64,000 nt of DNA from DASPJL01 sp035628645. GTDB lineage: Bacteria; Bacteroidota; Bacteroidia; Cytophagales; Cyclobacteriaceae. Shown here in pieces: positions 44,050-52,983 of the stretch. Under the pieces are notes generated by a model. The model saw nothing but the letters and a program-made list of their open reading frames with translations. It did no database searches and had not been told where the DNA came from. Position 1 is the stretch's first letter. Each line of letters begins with the position of its first letter. The stretch spans positions 35,937 through 99,936 of the forward strand of contig DASPJL010000105.1 of assembly GCA_035628645.1 (NCBI GenBank), written 5' to 3'. The position numbers and the translations under genes were made by a program.

Positions 44050-45375
44050 TTATGAAATAAGATAATGTTGATTCTTAGCCCTGCCGATACTATAATATTT
44101 ATACCCTAACTCAATCATTTGTTCAGGTTCAAATAAATTTCGGCCATCAAGAATCAGTTTGTTTGTTAAAAGTCGTGATATTTTTTCAAAATCCGGTGTC
44201 CTGAATATTGGCCATTCTGTGAATATCATTAAAGCATCTGCCCCTTCCAAAGCTTCATATTGGTTAGAGGTAAATCTTACTTTGTCCCCGAATATTTTTT
44301 TAACATTTTCAATAGCTTCAGGATCATAAGCTTTTACAGAACATCCTTGTTCCAATAGATACTTAATATTTTCCAAAGCCGGCGCTTCTCTTATATCATC
44401 CGTGTTTGGTTTAAAGGCCAAACCCCAAATGGCTACTGTTTTTCCTTTTAGCTCTCCTTTAAATTCTTCTTTTAACTTTGGTAGAAGTTTTTTCTTTTGA
44501 TCTTCATTTACTTCCATTACTGATTTTAGAATTCTAAAATCATAATTAAAGTCTTTAGAGGTCTTCTCTAAAGCCTGAACATCCTTAGGAAAGCAACTTC
44601 CTCCATACCCTATTCCTGCAAATAAAAATCGCTTACCAATTCTGCTATCGGTTCCTATACCTATTCTCACAGAATCCACATTTCCGCCAACCTCTTCACA
44701 AAGGTTAGCTATTTCATTCATGAAGGTTATTTTTGTGGCAAGGAATGCATTGGCTGCATATTTTGTGATTTCAGCAGATCTTTCATCCATGTATATAATA
44801 GGATTTCCCTGTCTTACAAAAGGATTATATAATCTGTCCATGACTTTTCTGGCTTCTGGTGAGCTTGTTCCTACCACAATTCTGTCCGGCTTCATGAAGT
44901 CTTCTACAGCTACTCCTTCTCTTAAAAATTCAGGGTTTGAAACTACATCAAAAGCAACTGTCGCTTTTTCTGCGATTTTGGCCCTTACTTTTTCAGATGT
45001 TCCTACTGGTACTGTACTCTTATCTACAATTACAGTATACTGCTTTAAGAGCGGACCCAGATCCTCAGCTACTTTTAATATATATTTCAAATCTGCCGAG
45101 CCATCTTCACCCGGAGGTGTGGGAAGGGCAAGAAAAATAATTTGTGCGCCTTCTATGCCCTCCTTAAGATTTGTCGTGAAGCTCAATCTTCCTTCTTCTA
45201 TGTTTCTGTGAAAGATTGCTTCAAGACCAGGTTCGTATATTGTTAATTTTCCTGATTTTAATTTGTTAACCTTTTCATGGTCAATATCTACACAGCAAAC
45301 ATTGTTTCCTGTTTCTGCAAAGCAAGTTCCCGATACAAGTCCTACATAGCCTGTACCAACTACAGCAAGTTTCAT
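44050..45375 (-). CDS. ugd: UDP-glucose 6-dehydrogenase
   Basis: A 441-residue enzyme that oxidises UDP-glucose to UDP-glucuronate with two NAD. Motifs: VVGTGYVGLVSGTCFAETG, STVPVGTSEKVR, NPEFLREG, YAANAFLATKITFMNE and the catalytic GYGGSCFPKDVQAL. First gene of the seven-gene minus-strand cluster; the 250-bp gap upstream should hold the operon promoter, although no perfect -7 box was found. Confidence 0.95.
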   Translation of the reverse strand: MKLAVVGTGYVGLVSGTCFAETGNNVCCVDIDHEKVNKLKSGKLTIYEPGLEAIFHRNIEEGRLSFTTNLKEGIEGAQIIFLALPTPPGEDGSADLKYILKVAEDLGPLLKQYTVIVDKSTVPVGTSEKVRAKIAEKATVAFDVVSNPEFLREGVAVEDFMKPDRIVVGTSSPEARKVMDRLYNPFVRQGNPIIYMDERSAEITKYAANAFLATKITFMNEIANLCEEVGGNVDSVRIGIGTDSRIGKRFLFAGIGYGGSCFPKDVQALEKTSKDFNYDFRILKSVMEVNEDQKKKLLPKLKEEFKGELKGKTVAIWGLAFKPNTDDIREAPALENIKYLLEQGCSVKAYDPEAIENVKKIFGDKVRFTSNQYEALEGADALMIFTEWPIFRTPDFEKISRLLTNKLILDGRNLFEPEQMIELGYKYYSIGRAKNQHYLIS

Positions 45376-45627
45376 CTATTGTTTATGAGTTTAATGGTTA
45401 TATAATAATTGCTCTCCCTAAGACGAATATCTTTCATAAATGTACAATGTTTAGCAGAGCTTGAAATTTTTTTTGTCTAAATAAAATAATAAAGAGTGGC
45501 AAAAATAAAATGAAGCATTGAATAATACTAATCTTCTTAAAAACAATGATTTTGTGAAAACTTTAAGTATAATTATAAATAAACTTAAATTTATCATAAG
45601 TTGAAAGCTTAGATTGATATAAATACT

Positions 45628-46776
45628 ATGGAAAGCATGGACTTTAGCCCTACAGAGAATCAAAAGATGATTGCTGAAATGATTAGAGGGTTTGGGAAAA
45701 AACAGCTTGGACCTAATGTTATGGAATGGGATGAAAAACAAGAGGCGCCGATTGAAGTTTTTAAGAAGATGGGTGACCTTGGATTGATGGGGGTGTTGAT
45801 CCCGGAAACATATAAAGGCGCAGGCTTCGGATACTTGGAATATGTCACGGCAATTGTTGAGCTGGCGAAAATTGATCCGTCGATAGCATTGTCAATGGCA
45901 GCACATAATTCACTTTGCTCTGGGCATATTTTGCAATTTGGAAATGAAGATCAAAAGAAAAAGTGGCTTCCAAAACTTGCCACTTGTGAATGGCTTGGCT
46001 CTTGGGGGCTTACAGAACCTAACACCGGCTCAGACGCAGCCAATATGAAAACCGTCGCTGTTGAGGCTGGAGATAGCTATATTTTAAATGGAAGTAAAAA
46101 TTTTATAACAAACGGCAAATCGGCAAGTGTTGCCGTAGTGATTGCACGAACTGGAAAAGTGGGGGATTCTCATGGAATGACGGCTTTTGTAATTGAATAT
46201 GGAACGCCGGGGTTTTCCTCAGGAAGAAAAGAAAATAAGTTGGGAATGAGGGCTTCGGAAACGACTGAGCTTATTTTTGCTGATTGCAAGGTTCCTAAGG
46301 AAAATATTCTTGGCAAGGTGGGTGAGGGATTTATTCAGTCTTTGAAAGTGCTGGATGGAGGAAGAATTTCCATTGCTGCTCTGGGTTTAGGTATTGCTCA
46401 AGGCGCTTTTGAAGCTGCTTTAGCCTATTCAAAGGAAAGAAAACAATTCAATAAATTGATATCTGAATTTCAGGGAATATCTTTTAAATTGGCAGACATG
46501 GCTACAGAAATTGAAGCGGCTAAGCTGTTAACTTATAATGCTGCCTTCCTAAAAAATAAAGGCATGAATGTGGGAAAGGAATCCTCGATGGCTAAATATT
46601 ATACCTCTGAAGTAGCCGTCAGGGTTGCAAATGAAGCTGTCCAGATATTTGGCGGTTATGGTTTTATAAAAGATTATCCTGCGGAAAAGTTTTACAGGGA
46701 TGCCAAGCTATGCACGATTGGAGAAGGAACATCTGAAATACAAAAGCTTGTAATTTCACGTGCAATTTTAAAATAA
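45628..46776 (+). CDS. Acyl-CoA dehydrogenase
   Basis: A 382-residue FAD enzyme of the short/medium-chain acyl-CoA dehydrogenase family, catalysing the first step of beta-oxidation. Signature stretches: WGLTEPNTGSDAANMKT, ITNGKSASVAVV, RISIAALGLGIAQGAFEAAL, QIFGGYGFIKDYPAEKFYRD and the C-terminal IGEGTSEIQKLVI. The catalytic Glu is probably in the GEGTSE region or helix before it. An ATG three codons downstream is an alternative start. Separate from the other fatty-acid genes at 58.6 and 61.8 kb. Confidence 0.93.
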   Translation: MESMDFSPTENQKMIAEMIRGFGKKQLGPNVMEWDEKQEAPIEVFKKMGDLGLMGVLIPETYKGAGFGYLEYVTAIVELAKIDPSIALSMAAHNSLCSGHILQFGNEDQKKKWLPKLATCEWLGSWGLTEPNTGSDAANMKTVAVEAGDSYILNGSKNFITNGKSASVAVVIARTGKVGDSHGMTAFVIEYGTPGFSSGRKENKLGMRASETTELIFADCKVPKENILGKVGEGFIQSLKVLDGGRISIAALGLGIAQGAFEAALAYSKERKQFNKLISEFQGISFKLADMATEIEAAKLLTYNAAFLKNKGMNVGKESSMAKYYTSEVAVRVANEAVQIFGGYGFIKDYPAEKFYRDAKLCTIGEGTSEIQKLVISRAILK

Positions 46777-46794
46777 AAAATTATAATGTAACCC

Positions 46795-46824
46795 TTGATT
46801 TTCAAGTTCGTTCCATTATCTTTG
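46795..46824 (+). promoter_or_regulatory. rpsU promoter with -33 TTG and -7 TATCTTTG
   Basis: TTG at 46795-46797 and a perfect TAnnTTTG (TATCTTTG) at 46817-46824 are separated by 19 bp, the best complete Bacteroidota promoter in the window. The leader to the rpsU ATG is about 30 nt. Confidence 0.75.
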
Positions 46825-46859
46825 CAAGCTAATTTTTAGAAAAATAGAAAATTTAGAAA

Positions 46860-47054
46860 ATGATAATAGTAAACGTAAAAGAAAACGAATCAATAGATAA
46901 AGCCTTAAAAAGATTTAAGAAGAAATTCGAAAAAACAGGGGTTTTAAAAGAATTAAGATCTAGAACTTATTTTGAAAAACCATCTATAACTAGAAGAACA
47001 ACTGTTTTGAAAGCTGCATACAAACAAAACATGTACGCAAAAGACAACTATTAA
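46860..47054 (+). CDS. rpsU: 30S ribosomal protein S21
   Basis: A 64-residue basic protein with the S21 pattern: MIIVNVKENESIDKALKRFK, KKFEKTGVLKELRSR, FEKPSITRR. It sits at the platform of the 30S subunit near the 3' end of 16S rRNA. In Bacteroidota S21 takes part in sequestering the anti-Shine-Dalgarno end, which agrees with the weak SD sites in this window. The rpsU-xer-hpf order is typical of the phylum. Confidence 0.96.
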   Translation: MIIVNVKENESIDKALKRFKKKFEKTGVLKELRSRTYFEKPSITRRTTVLKAAYKQNMYAKDNY

Positions 47055-47097
47055 ACTTTTATTTTTATTTTTGATTCAGTAAGTTAGTATTATGAAG

Positions 47098-47145
47098 AAA
47101 ACGGAATAGTTTCTTCTCTAAAAAAAGAAGTTATTCCGTTTTTGT
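47098..47145 (+). terminator. Terminator after rpsU
   Basis: AAAACGGAATA (47098-47108) and TATTCCGTTTT (47132-47142) are perfect inverted repeats and the stem continues inward with G:U pairs over about 7 more positions. It ends in TTTTTG. It separates rpsU from the recombinase gene. Confidence 0.85.
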
Positions 47146-47178
47146 TTCTTCAGTATTGTTGAATTTTCTTCATAATGC

Positions 47179-48063
47179 ATGCTTGACTCTTTCATTTCTT
47201 ATCTTAATTTCGAGCGTAGGAGCAGTCCGCATACCATTCTCGCCTATCAACAGGACCTAGCCCAGTTTCAAGCTTTTTTAATAAACACATTTAATGGATT
47301 AACCACACAATCTGCTGAATATTCTCATATTCGGTCATGGATTGTTTCTTTGGTTGAGGTTGAAAATTCTTCAAGGACAATCAATAGAAAGATTGCGTCA
47401 TTAAGAGCTTATTATAAGTTTTTATTAAAAAAAGAGGCCATCTCAAAAGACCCTACAACAAAAGTCACCGTTTTAAAGGTAAAAAAGCGACTTCCTCAAT
47501 TCGTTGAAGAAGCAGACATTATTGACCTATTGGAAAAAGAAGAGACAGATGGTTCGCAATTTATTATTCTTAGAAATAGGCTTATCATAGAATTGTTTTA
47601 TGGAACGGGTATGAGGCTTTCGGAATTAATAGGAATAAAGAATGAGAGTATTTCTCTTTTTGAATCCGTCATAAAGGTGTTGGGGAAACGAAATAAAGAA
47701 AGGGTTATTCCAATAAATAAATCACTTTTTAGTTTAATAAAGGAGTATATAGAAATACGTAGAAAAGAATTTCCGGCAGTTGAGCATGATTCTTTTCTGC
47801 TAACGGCAATAGGTGCTCCGGTCTATCCTAAATTGGTTTACAGGGTTGTAAAAAATAAATTAAGCATGATTTCTAATCTTGATAAAAGAAGCCCGCATAT
47901 TTTAAGGCATACTTTTGCTACTCATTTATTGGAAAAAGGAGCAGACTTAAATGCAATTAAGGACCTGTTGGGGCACTCCAGTTTAGCAGCAACGCAGATT
48001 TACACGCATAATTCAATAGAAAAACTTAAGGCCATATTTAATCAGGCTCATCCAAAAGCATAG
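47179..48063 (+). CDS. xerC: Tyrosine recombinase, XerC/XerD type
   Basis: A 294-residue site-specific recombinase that resolves chromosome dimers. The N-terminal SAM-like core-binding domain begins FISYLNFERRSSPHTILAYQQD; the catalytic domain has Arg in GTGMRLSELIG, HILRHTFATHLLEKGAD (His-x-x-Arg region), GHSSLAATQIYTH with the last His and the nucleophilic Tyr. It is a chromosomal Xer by length and context between rpsU and hpf, not an integron or phage integrase. C versus D cannot be decided. Confidence 0.9.
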   Translation: MLDSFISYLNFERRSSPHTILAYQQDLAQFQAFLINTFNGLTTQSAEYSHIRSWIVSLVEVENSSRTINRKIASLRAYYKFLLKKEAISKDPTTKVTVLKVKKRLPQFVEEADIIDLLEKEETDGSQFIILRNRLIIELFYGTGMRLSELIGIKNESISLFESVIKVLGKRNKERVIPINKSLFSLIKEYIEIRRKEFPAVEHDSFLLTAIGAPVYPKLVYRVVKNKLSMISNLDKRSPHILRHTFATHLLEKGADLNAIKDLLGHSSLAATQIYTHNSIEKLKAIFNQAHPKA

Positions 48064-48093
48064 TTTAATTTTTAACCATAAATTACGAAAATT

Positions 48094-48393
48094 ATGAAAC
48101 TACAAATGCACTCTATTCACTTTGATGCCGACAAAAAGCTGTTGGATTTTGTACAAAAGAAGATTAGTAAATTAGAGACATTTTACGATAGGATCGTAGA
48201 TGGGCAAGTCATTCTTAAGTTGGATAAGAATGAAGAAAAGGAAAATAAGGTGGTAGAAATTAAACTATTTTTGCCGGGAAACATGCTTTTTGGCAAAGAA
48301 CAATCGAAGAGTTTCGAAGCGGCAGCCGATCTTCTTGTCGAATCAATGAAAAAGCAATTGACCAAGCATAAACAAAAACAAGTAGCATACTAA
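48094..48393 (+). CDS. hpf: Ribosome hibernation-promoting factor / RaiA-like
   Basis: A 99-residue short-form HPF/RaiA: beta strand MKLQMHSIHFDADKKLLDFV, helix KKISKLETFYDRIVDG, then strands with VEIKLFLPG and the helix AADLLVESMKKQLTKHKQK with basic residues that contact 16S rRNA. It pauses ribosomes in stationary phase. Starts 30 bp after the recombinase; transcription ends at the hairpin at 48420. Confidence 0.92.
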   Translation: MKLQMHSIHFDADKKLLDFVQKKISKLETFYDRIVDGQVILKLDKNEEKENKVVEIKLFLPGNMLFGKEQSKSFEAAADLLVESMKKQLTKHKQKQVAY

Positions 48394-48419
48394 AGGTTAT
48401 TCTTAATAAGACTTACAGG

Positions 48420-48450
48420 AAAAAGGTATGATTTATTCATACCTTTTTTT
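48420..48450 (+). terminator. Terminator after hpf
   Basis: AAAAAGGTATGA and TCATACCTTTTT are a perfect 12-bp stem with a 5-nt loop, followed by two more T. Confidence 0.88.
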
Positions 48451-48463
48451 GAGATTTACTTGC

Positions 48464-48491
48464 AAAAAAATAGCTCAGAAACGCTGAGCCA
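48464..48491 (-). terminator. Terminator after the lytic transglycosylase gene
   Basis: On the minus strand GCTCAG and CTGAGC form a short stem with a 5-nt loop, followed by ATTTTTTT. It lies 29 bp beyond the stop at 48520, back-to-back with the hpf terminator. Confidence 0.75.
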
Positions 48492-48519
48492 TTTAAGTAA
48501 AAATGATTTTAATGTAGAA

Positions 48520-49941
48520 TTAACTTATTACCAACTTCATTCCGGGTTTGATGTTGTTGGTTTTAAGATTATTTAATTTCTTAATTTGCTCTATTGTCAG
48601 GCCTTCATATTGCTGTGATATTCTCCACAAAGTATCTCCTGGTTGAACGATATAGTATTTGGTGGAACTTGATTTTGTTTTAGGCACTGTTTTCTGAGCA
48701 ACACTGGAGGAATTTGAAGTGCTTGAATTTACTTTGTAGTTCTTATATAAGACCAACCTTTGTCCGCTCTTAATCAAGCTTCCGTTAATTTTATTCCATC
48801 TCCTTAATTCAGAGATAGTAACATGATGTTTTTCTGCAATTTTTCCTAATGATTCACCTCTTCTTACAGTATGGTACACTTTCTTTTTAACTACAGTAGA
48901 AGTGTTTTCTTCCTCATCAAGACCGGCCAGCAATGTGGTGGGGGAATTTGTTTTAGAGGCAGAGTCAAAAATTGCCACTCTGTTTTCCACAAAATAATCC
49001 TTTCTATCCATGGGGATTTTTAGAATGTAGTTTTTGGCAAGATCTGGAATAGCATTTCTTTTCAACTCTGGATTAAGTTTCTGAATATCTTCCAAACAAA
49101 TATTTGAAAGATTGGAAAATACTTCCAGGTCCATATAATTGTTTACCAGTATAGTATCAGTTTCCATTGGATAATCGAGATTCGGATGGTCCAGGTTATG
49201 TTCCTGTGCATAATTCATTACATACATCAGGGCGATAAATTGAGGGACATAAGCCCTCGTTTCTCTTGGAAGTTTATTATAAATAGACCAGAAGCCATCT
49301 TTATAACCCGACCTTCTGATGGCTCTTCTTAAATTTCCCGGTCCGCAGTTATAGGAAGCCAATGCCAATTCCCAGTCATTAAACATCCTATAAAGTTCGG
49401 TTAAATATTTGCAAGCGGCTTCTGTGGATTTGTTAGGATCCATTTTTTCATCTATGAAAGGATCATAATCTAATCCGTAGTATTTACCGGTTCTGGGCAT
49501 AAATTGCCATAATCCTATAGCTCCAACCCTTGAACCAGCTTTAGGGTTAAGACCTGACTCTACTACGGCTAAATACTTTAATTCATCAGGTAAGCCATGT
49601 TTGGCAAGCACTTTCTCAAACATCGGGAAATATAGGTTTTTCCTTTGGATCATCAACCTTGTATAATCACGATTTCTTACTGCAAAATAATGTATAAATG
49701 CCGCTACCTTATCATTATAGGTGAGTTTAATTGAGGATTCAATCTTCTTCAGGCGCTCCTTAACCTCTTCTTCGGTATATTCCGGAATATAATCAAGCTG
49801 GGTAGTGATTTCTATTACCTGGGGGACTTCAATAACCTCTTCAGGTGTTTGCTCGTCTGATTCTTGTGAAAAAACTGGCGCATTCCACATAAAACATAGA
49901 CATAGGAATACAAAAGAAGTAATGGTTTTGGTACTTCGCAT
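48520..49941 (-). CDS. Membrane-bound/periplasmic lytic transglycosylase with two LysM domains (MltD-like)
   Basis: A 473-residue exported enzyme that cleaves peptidoglycan glycan strands. A signal peptide is followed by an SLT domain (residues about 95-260) with the catalytic Glu in AVVESGLNPKAGS and then AIGLWQFMPRTG and ASYNCGPGN. Two LysM domains follow: VRRGESLGKIAEKH (about 355-400) and VQPGDTLWRISQQY (about 427-472), separated by a Ser/Thr linker. This is the MltD layout. Separated from gatA by 31 bp on the same strand. Confidence 0.93.
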   Translation of the reverse strand: MRSTKTITSFVFLCLCFMWNAPVFSQESDEQTPEEVIEVPQVIEITTQLDYIPEYTEEEVKERLKKIESSIKLTYNDKVAAFIHYFAVRNRDYTRLMIQRKNLYFPMFEKVLAKHGLPDELKYLAVVESGLNPKAGSRVGAIGLWQFMPRTGKYYGLDYDPFIDEKMDPNKSTEAACKYLTELYRMFNDWELALASYNCGPGNLRRAIRRSGYKDGFWSIYNKLPRETRAYVPQFIALMYVMNYAQEHNLDHPNLDYPMETDTILVNNYMDLEVFSNLSNICLEDIQKLNPELKRNAIPDLAKNYILKIPMDRKDYFVENRVAIFDSASKTNSPTTLLAGLDEEENTSTVVKKKVYHTVRRGESLGKIAEKHHVTISELRRWNKINGSLIKSGQRLVLYKNYKVNSSTSNSSSVAQKTVPKTKSSSTKYYIVQPGDTLWRISQQYEGLTIEQIKKLNNLKTNNIKPGMKLVIS

Positions 49942-49972
49942 AGCTTAAAAATTTACCTAAATTACGAATTTA

Positions 49973-51397
49973 TTAGCTTTTTTCAAGAACAAATTTTGCG
50001 AAAGAAAGCAATTTCTGTTCCTCGAAATGTTTTGCCATAATTTGAAAGCCAATTGGTAGTCCTTTGCTATCTTTTCCATTAGGGACAGATATGGCAGGGA
50101 TACCTACTACATTGGCCTGAACTGTAAATAGATCAGCCAGATACATCTCCAAAGCATTGTCTAAATGCTCACCTAATTTAAAGGCTGTAGTGGGGGTTGT
50201 AGGAAGTACTATAAAGTCGAAATTTGCAAAAATCTGGTCCGTCCAGTCTTTTATTATCCTTCTTACCTTCTGGGCCTTGGTGTAATATGCATCAAAGTAA
50301 TCAGCACTGAGAACAAATGTTCCAAGCATAATTCTTCTTTGTACTTCCTCTCCAAAGGCTTCTGAACGGGATTTTTTATACATTGTTTCAAGCGTAGTTC
50401 CTGATGGACTTCTGAATCCATACTTTACACCATCATATCGGCTTAGATTAGAACTCGCTTCTGCAGTAGTTAGTATATAATAGGTGGGTAAAATATATTC
50501 TAAAAATGGAAATTCTATTTCGGTAACCTCATGCCCTGATTCCTTGAGGAAGTTTATTTTTTCAAGTGTTTTGTTCTTTATTTCAACATTTAAACCCTCT
50601 CCTTCCAATGTGTCTTTTATATAGGCCACTTTAGCTTTTTTATTGTAATCAAGATTGGATGAATATTGGGGTACAGGCTTATGAGAGACCGTGCTGTCGA
50701 AATTATCTGCTCCGGAAAGTATTTCTAATAGCAATGCACTGTCTTCAATACTATTGGTTACTGTGCCGATGCAATCAAAGGAGGAAGAATAGGCTACTAA
50801 TCCATACCTGGAAATTCTGGAATAAGTAGGTTTTAAACCTATCACTCCACAGAAGGCAGCGGGTTGTCTTACTGACCCTCCTGTATCACTTCCAATGGAA
50901 GCCATACATAAATCGGCCTGTACTGCTACGGCCGACCCTCCGGACGATCCGCCAGGAACTCTGGTATTGTCTATTTCATTTAAAACAGCGCCAAACGCAG
51001 AATTTTCATTCGAAGATCCCATAGCAAATTCATCACAATTTTGCCTTCCGATAATTATGGCATCTTCATCAATGAGTTTTTGAATGGCTGTTCCGGTGAA
51101 CTGAGAAACAAAGCCTTGAAGAATTTTGCTCGAACATTGAAGCGGATGATCCTTCAGGCACAACACATCTTTTATACCAATGATCATTCCGGCAAGCTTT
51201 CCAGCTTTCCCTTCTTTGATCTTGAGGTCTACCTCATCTGCTTTTTTAAGTGCTTCTTGTTCGTATACTTCCAGGAATACGTTAAGGTGGGCTTTATTTT
51301 TAATATTGGAAAGATAATGATTTACCAGTTGCCTGCAATTCAGTTCTTCATTATCAATTTTTTTTCTTATTTCAAATAAGGATTTAAAAGGCTTCAA
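49973..51397 (-). CDS. gatA: Asp-tRNA(Asn)/Glu-tRNA(Gln) amidotransferase subunit A
   Basis: A 474-residue amidase that releases ammonia from glutamine for conversion of Glu-tRNA(Gln) or Asp-tRNA(Asn). The Ser-cis-Ser-Lys triad is visible: Lys in IIGIKDVL, Ser in VPGGSSGGSAVAV and Ser in GSDTGGSVRQPA. GatB and GatC genes are not in the window. It follows tatA by 2 bp, a non-functional but coupled arrangement. Confidence 0.94.
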   Translation of the reverse strand: MKPFKSLFEIRKKIDNEELNCRQLVNHYLSNIKNKAHLNVFLEVYEQEALKKADEVDLKIKEGKAGKLAGMIIGIKDVLCLKDHPLQCSSKILQGFVSQFTGTAIQKLIDEDAIIIGRQNCDEFAMGSSNENSAFGAVLNEIDNTRVPGGSSGGSAVAVQADLCMASIGSDTGGSVRQPAAFCGVIGLKPTYSRISRYGLVAYSSSFDCIGTVTNSIEDSALLLEILSGADNFDSTVSHKPVPQYSSNLDYNKKAKVAYIKDTLEGEGLNVEIKNKTLEKINFLKESGHEVTEIEFPFLEYILPTYYILTTAEASSNLSRYDGVKYGFRSPSGTTLETMYKKSRSEAFGEEVQRRIMLGTFVLSADYFDAYYTKAQKVRRIIKDWTDQIFANFDFIVLPTTPTTAFKLGEHLDNALEMYLADLFTVQANVVGIPAISVPNGKDSKGLPIGFQIMAKHFEEQKLLSFAKFVLEKS

Positions 51398-51399
51398 GT

Positions 51400-51612
51400 C
51401 TATTGCTTTTTGTCGTCTTTAACGCCTTCTTCAAGTTCATTTTTTATGTTGCTAGTAGCATCTTTGAACTCTCTGATTCCTTTACCAAGGCCTCTTGCTA
51501 ATTCGGGGATCTTTTTAGCTCCAAATAAAATCAGGAATACCACTAGGATGAGAAATACTTCCCAACCGCCTATGCCTGCGAAACCAAGAATTGAAATTGT
51601 GGAGTTAACCAT
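51400..51612 (-). CDS. tatA: Sec-independent translocase TatA/E
   Basis: A 70-residue protein with one N-terminal helix (GGWEVFLILVVFLILFGAKK) and the FGAKKIPELARGLGKGI hinge and amphipathic helix of TatA, then an acidic/basic tail. It oligomerises to form the Tat pore. Together with tatC at 30775 it would export the Tat-signal protein at 59689. tatB is not seen, as is usual in this phylum where TatA serves both roles. Confidence 0.93.
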   Translation of the reverse strand: MVNSTISILGFAGIGGWEVFLILVVFLILFGAKKIPELARGLGKGIREFKDATSNIKNELEEGVKDDKKQ

Positions 51613-51742
51613 AGTTATAAATTTTTAAGTTGTAAAATTAAATTAAAACCTTTTCAATATAAAACTTCAACATTAAAAATTAGAAATTGGTGCAAAAAAA
51701 AGCTAGGCAAAGCAAAAGTAGATGAAGAAGAAAGGATGTATT

Positions 51743-52939
51743 TCATTTTTTATCGAATAACCATACTTCAGGGTTTAATTTTACCATGTTCTTCCAAATC
51801 TCAAAATGAACTTCAGAGATACCGTCATTATCTGTTAGTACCTCGCCTATTACCTGCTTTGTTTTAATTTTTTGTTCTGGCTCAACGGACACTTTGCTTA
51901 GTTTAGAATAGACTGTAAAATATTCTCCATGCTTTATCATTATGGTATTGCCAAATCCCGGGATAAATCCTACATACTCTACAATTCCGTCAAAAATAGA
52001 CCTTACCTCCTCTCCTTTATTTGTTTGAATATCAATTCCGGAATTGTCAATTTTTACGCCTTTTAGGACAGCGTGTTCCTGAACACCAAATTTTTGAGAA
52101 ACGAAGCCGGACGCCACCGGCCAGAAGAACTTGGATTTATTCCCTTCAAAAGAACTTGATAATAATTCTGTTTCGGGGGTCAGCGTTACCTTATTGGACG
52201 CGGTTCCTTTCGAAGTTTTCTTTATTTCGGATTCTATTACACTGGCGATGAGTTTTTCAAGTTTTTTAATTATCTCTTTTCTTTCCTCTATTTCCTTGTT
52301 TAATTCACTCTCTTTAGAGCTTAGCTCTGCTATTAATTTATTTTTTTCTTCCGTTAGGCTTTTAAGTGAGGAATTCTGTTTTCTTTGAGTGGCTAGTAAC
52401 AAGTCCTTTTCCTGCTTTTTATTTTTCAGTCTTTCTTTCTCGGCCAGCAAGGTTTCCTGTACTTTTTCAATTTGCTCTACCTGTTCTTTTCTTTCGGATG
52501 AATATTGACTTAAGTAATTATATCGCTTAAATAATTGATTAAATGTCTGGGCAGAAAATATAAAGTAAAGCGCGTTATAGTTGTTATGGAATTTTGAGGC
52601 CGTATAAACCATTAAAGCATATTCTTTCTTCAAGTTTTCAAGATCTTTTTGCATTGCCTCAGCAATCATTTCAATCTCATCCATTTCACCACTTAACATA
52701 TCAATTTCTTTACTGATGCTGCTAATGAGTTTCTCCGTTCCTGAAATTTGTTGTTTTAAAGCAGTTAATTGACCAATAGAAGCACGCTTCCTGGTTTTTG
52801 TCTGCTTAAGTATTCTATTCGTTTCGGTAATTTTTTTTAAGTTCTCCTTCTTTTCCCTTTCCAGTTGAGATTTTGATTTTTGTCCTGAGGCGTAAAATGA
52901 AAGGAATAATAAGAGGAATAGTACGGAATATACCTTCAT
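51743..52939 (-). CDS. EnvC-like murein hydrolase activator with degenerate M23 (LytM) domain
   Basis: About 398 residues: signal peptide (MKVYSVLFLLLFLSFYASG), a long coiled coil (residues about 20-255) and a C-terminal LytM/M23 fold. The zinc ligands of active M23 peptidases are lost: the HxxxD site reads NSGID and the HxH site reads YSK, with only the later VHFEIW His kept. This is the EnvC/activator pattern, which stimulates amidases at the septum. The frame extends to 52981 but the signal peptide starts at 52939. Confidence 0.9.
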   Translation of the reverse strand: MKVYSVLFLLLFLSFYASGQKSKSQLEREKKENLKKITETNRILKQTKTRKRASIGQLTALKQQISGTEKLISSISKEIDMLSGEMDEIEMIAEAMQKDLENLKKEYALMVYTASKFHNNYNALYFIFSAQTFNQLFKRYNYLSQYSSERKEQVEQIEKVQETLLAEKERLKNKKQEKDLLLATQRKQNSSLKSLTEEKNKLIAELSSKESELNKEIEERKEIIKKLEKLIASVIESEIKKTSKGTASNKVTLTPETELLSSSFEGNKSKFFWPVASGFVSQKFGVQEHAVLKGVKIDNSGIDIQTNKGEEVRSIFDGIVEYVGFIPGFGNTIMIKHGEYFTVYSKLSKVSVEPEQKIKTKQVIGEVLTDNDGISEVHFEIWKNMVKLNPEVWLFDKK

Positions 52940-52983
52940 GAACCGATTAAAAAAGAGGATTAGTTTTAGAAATTTTAGCAAAA

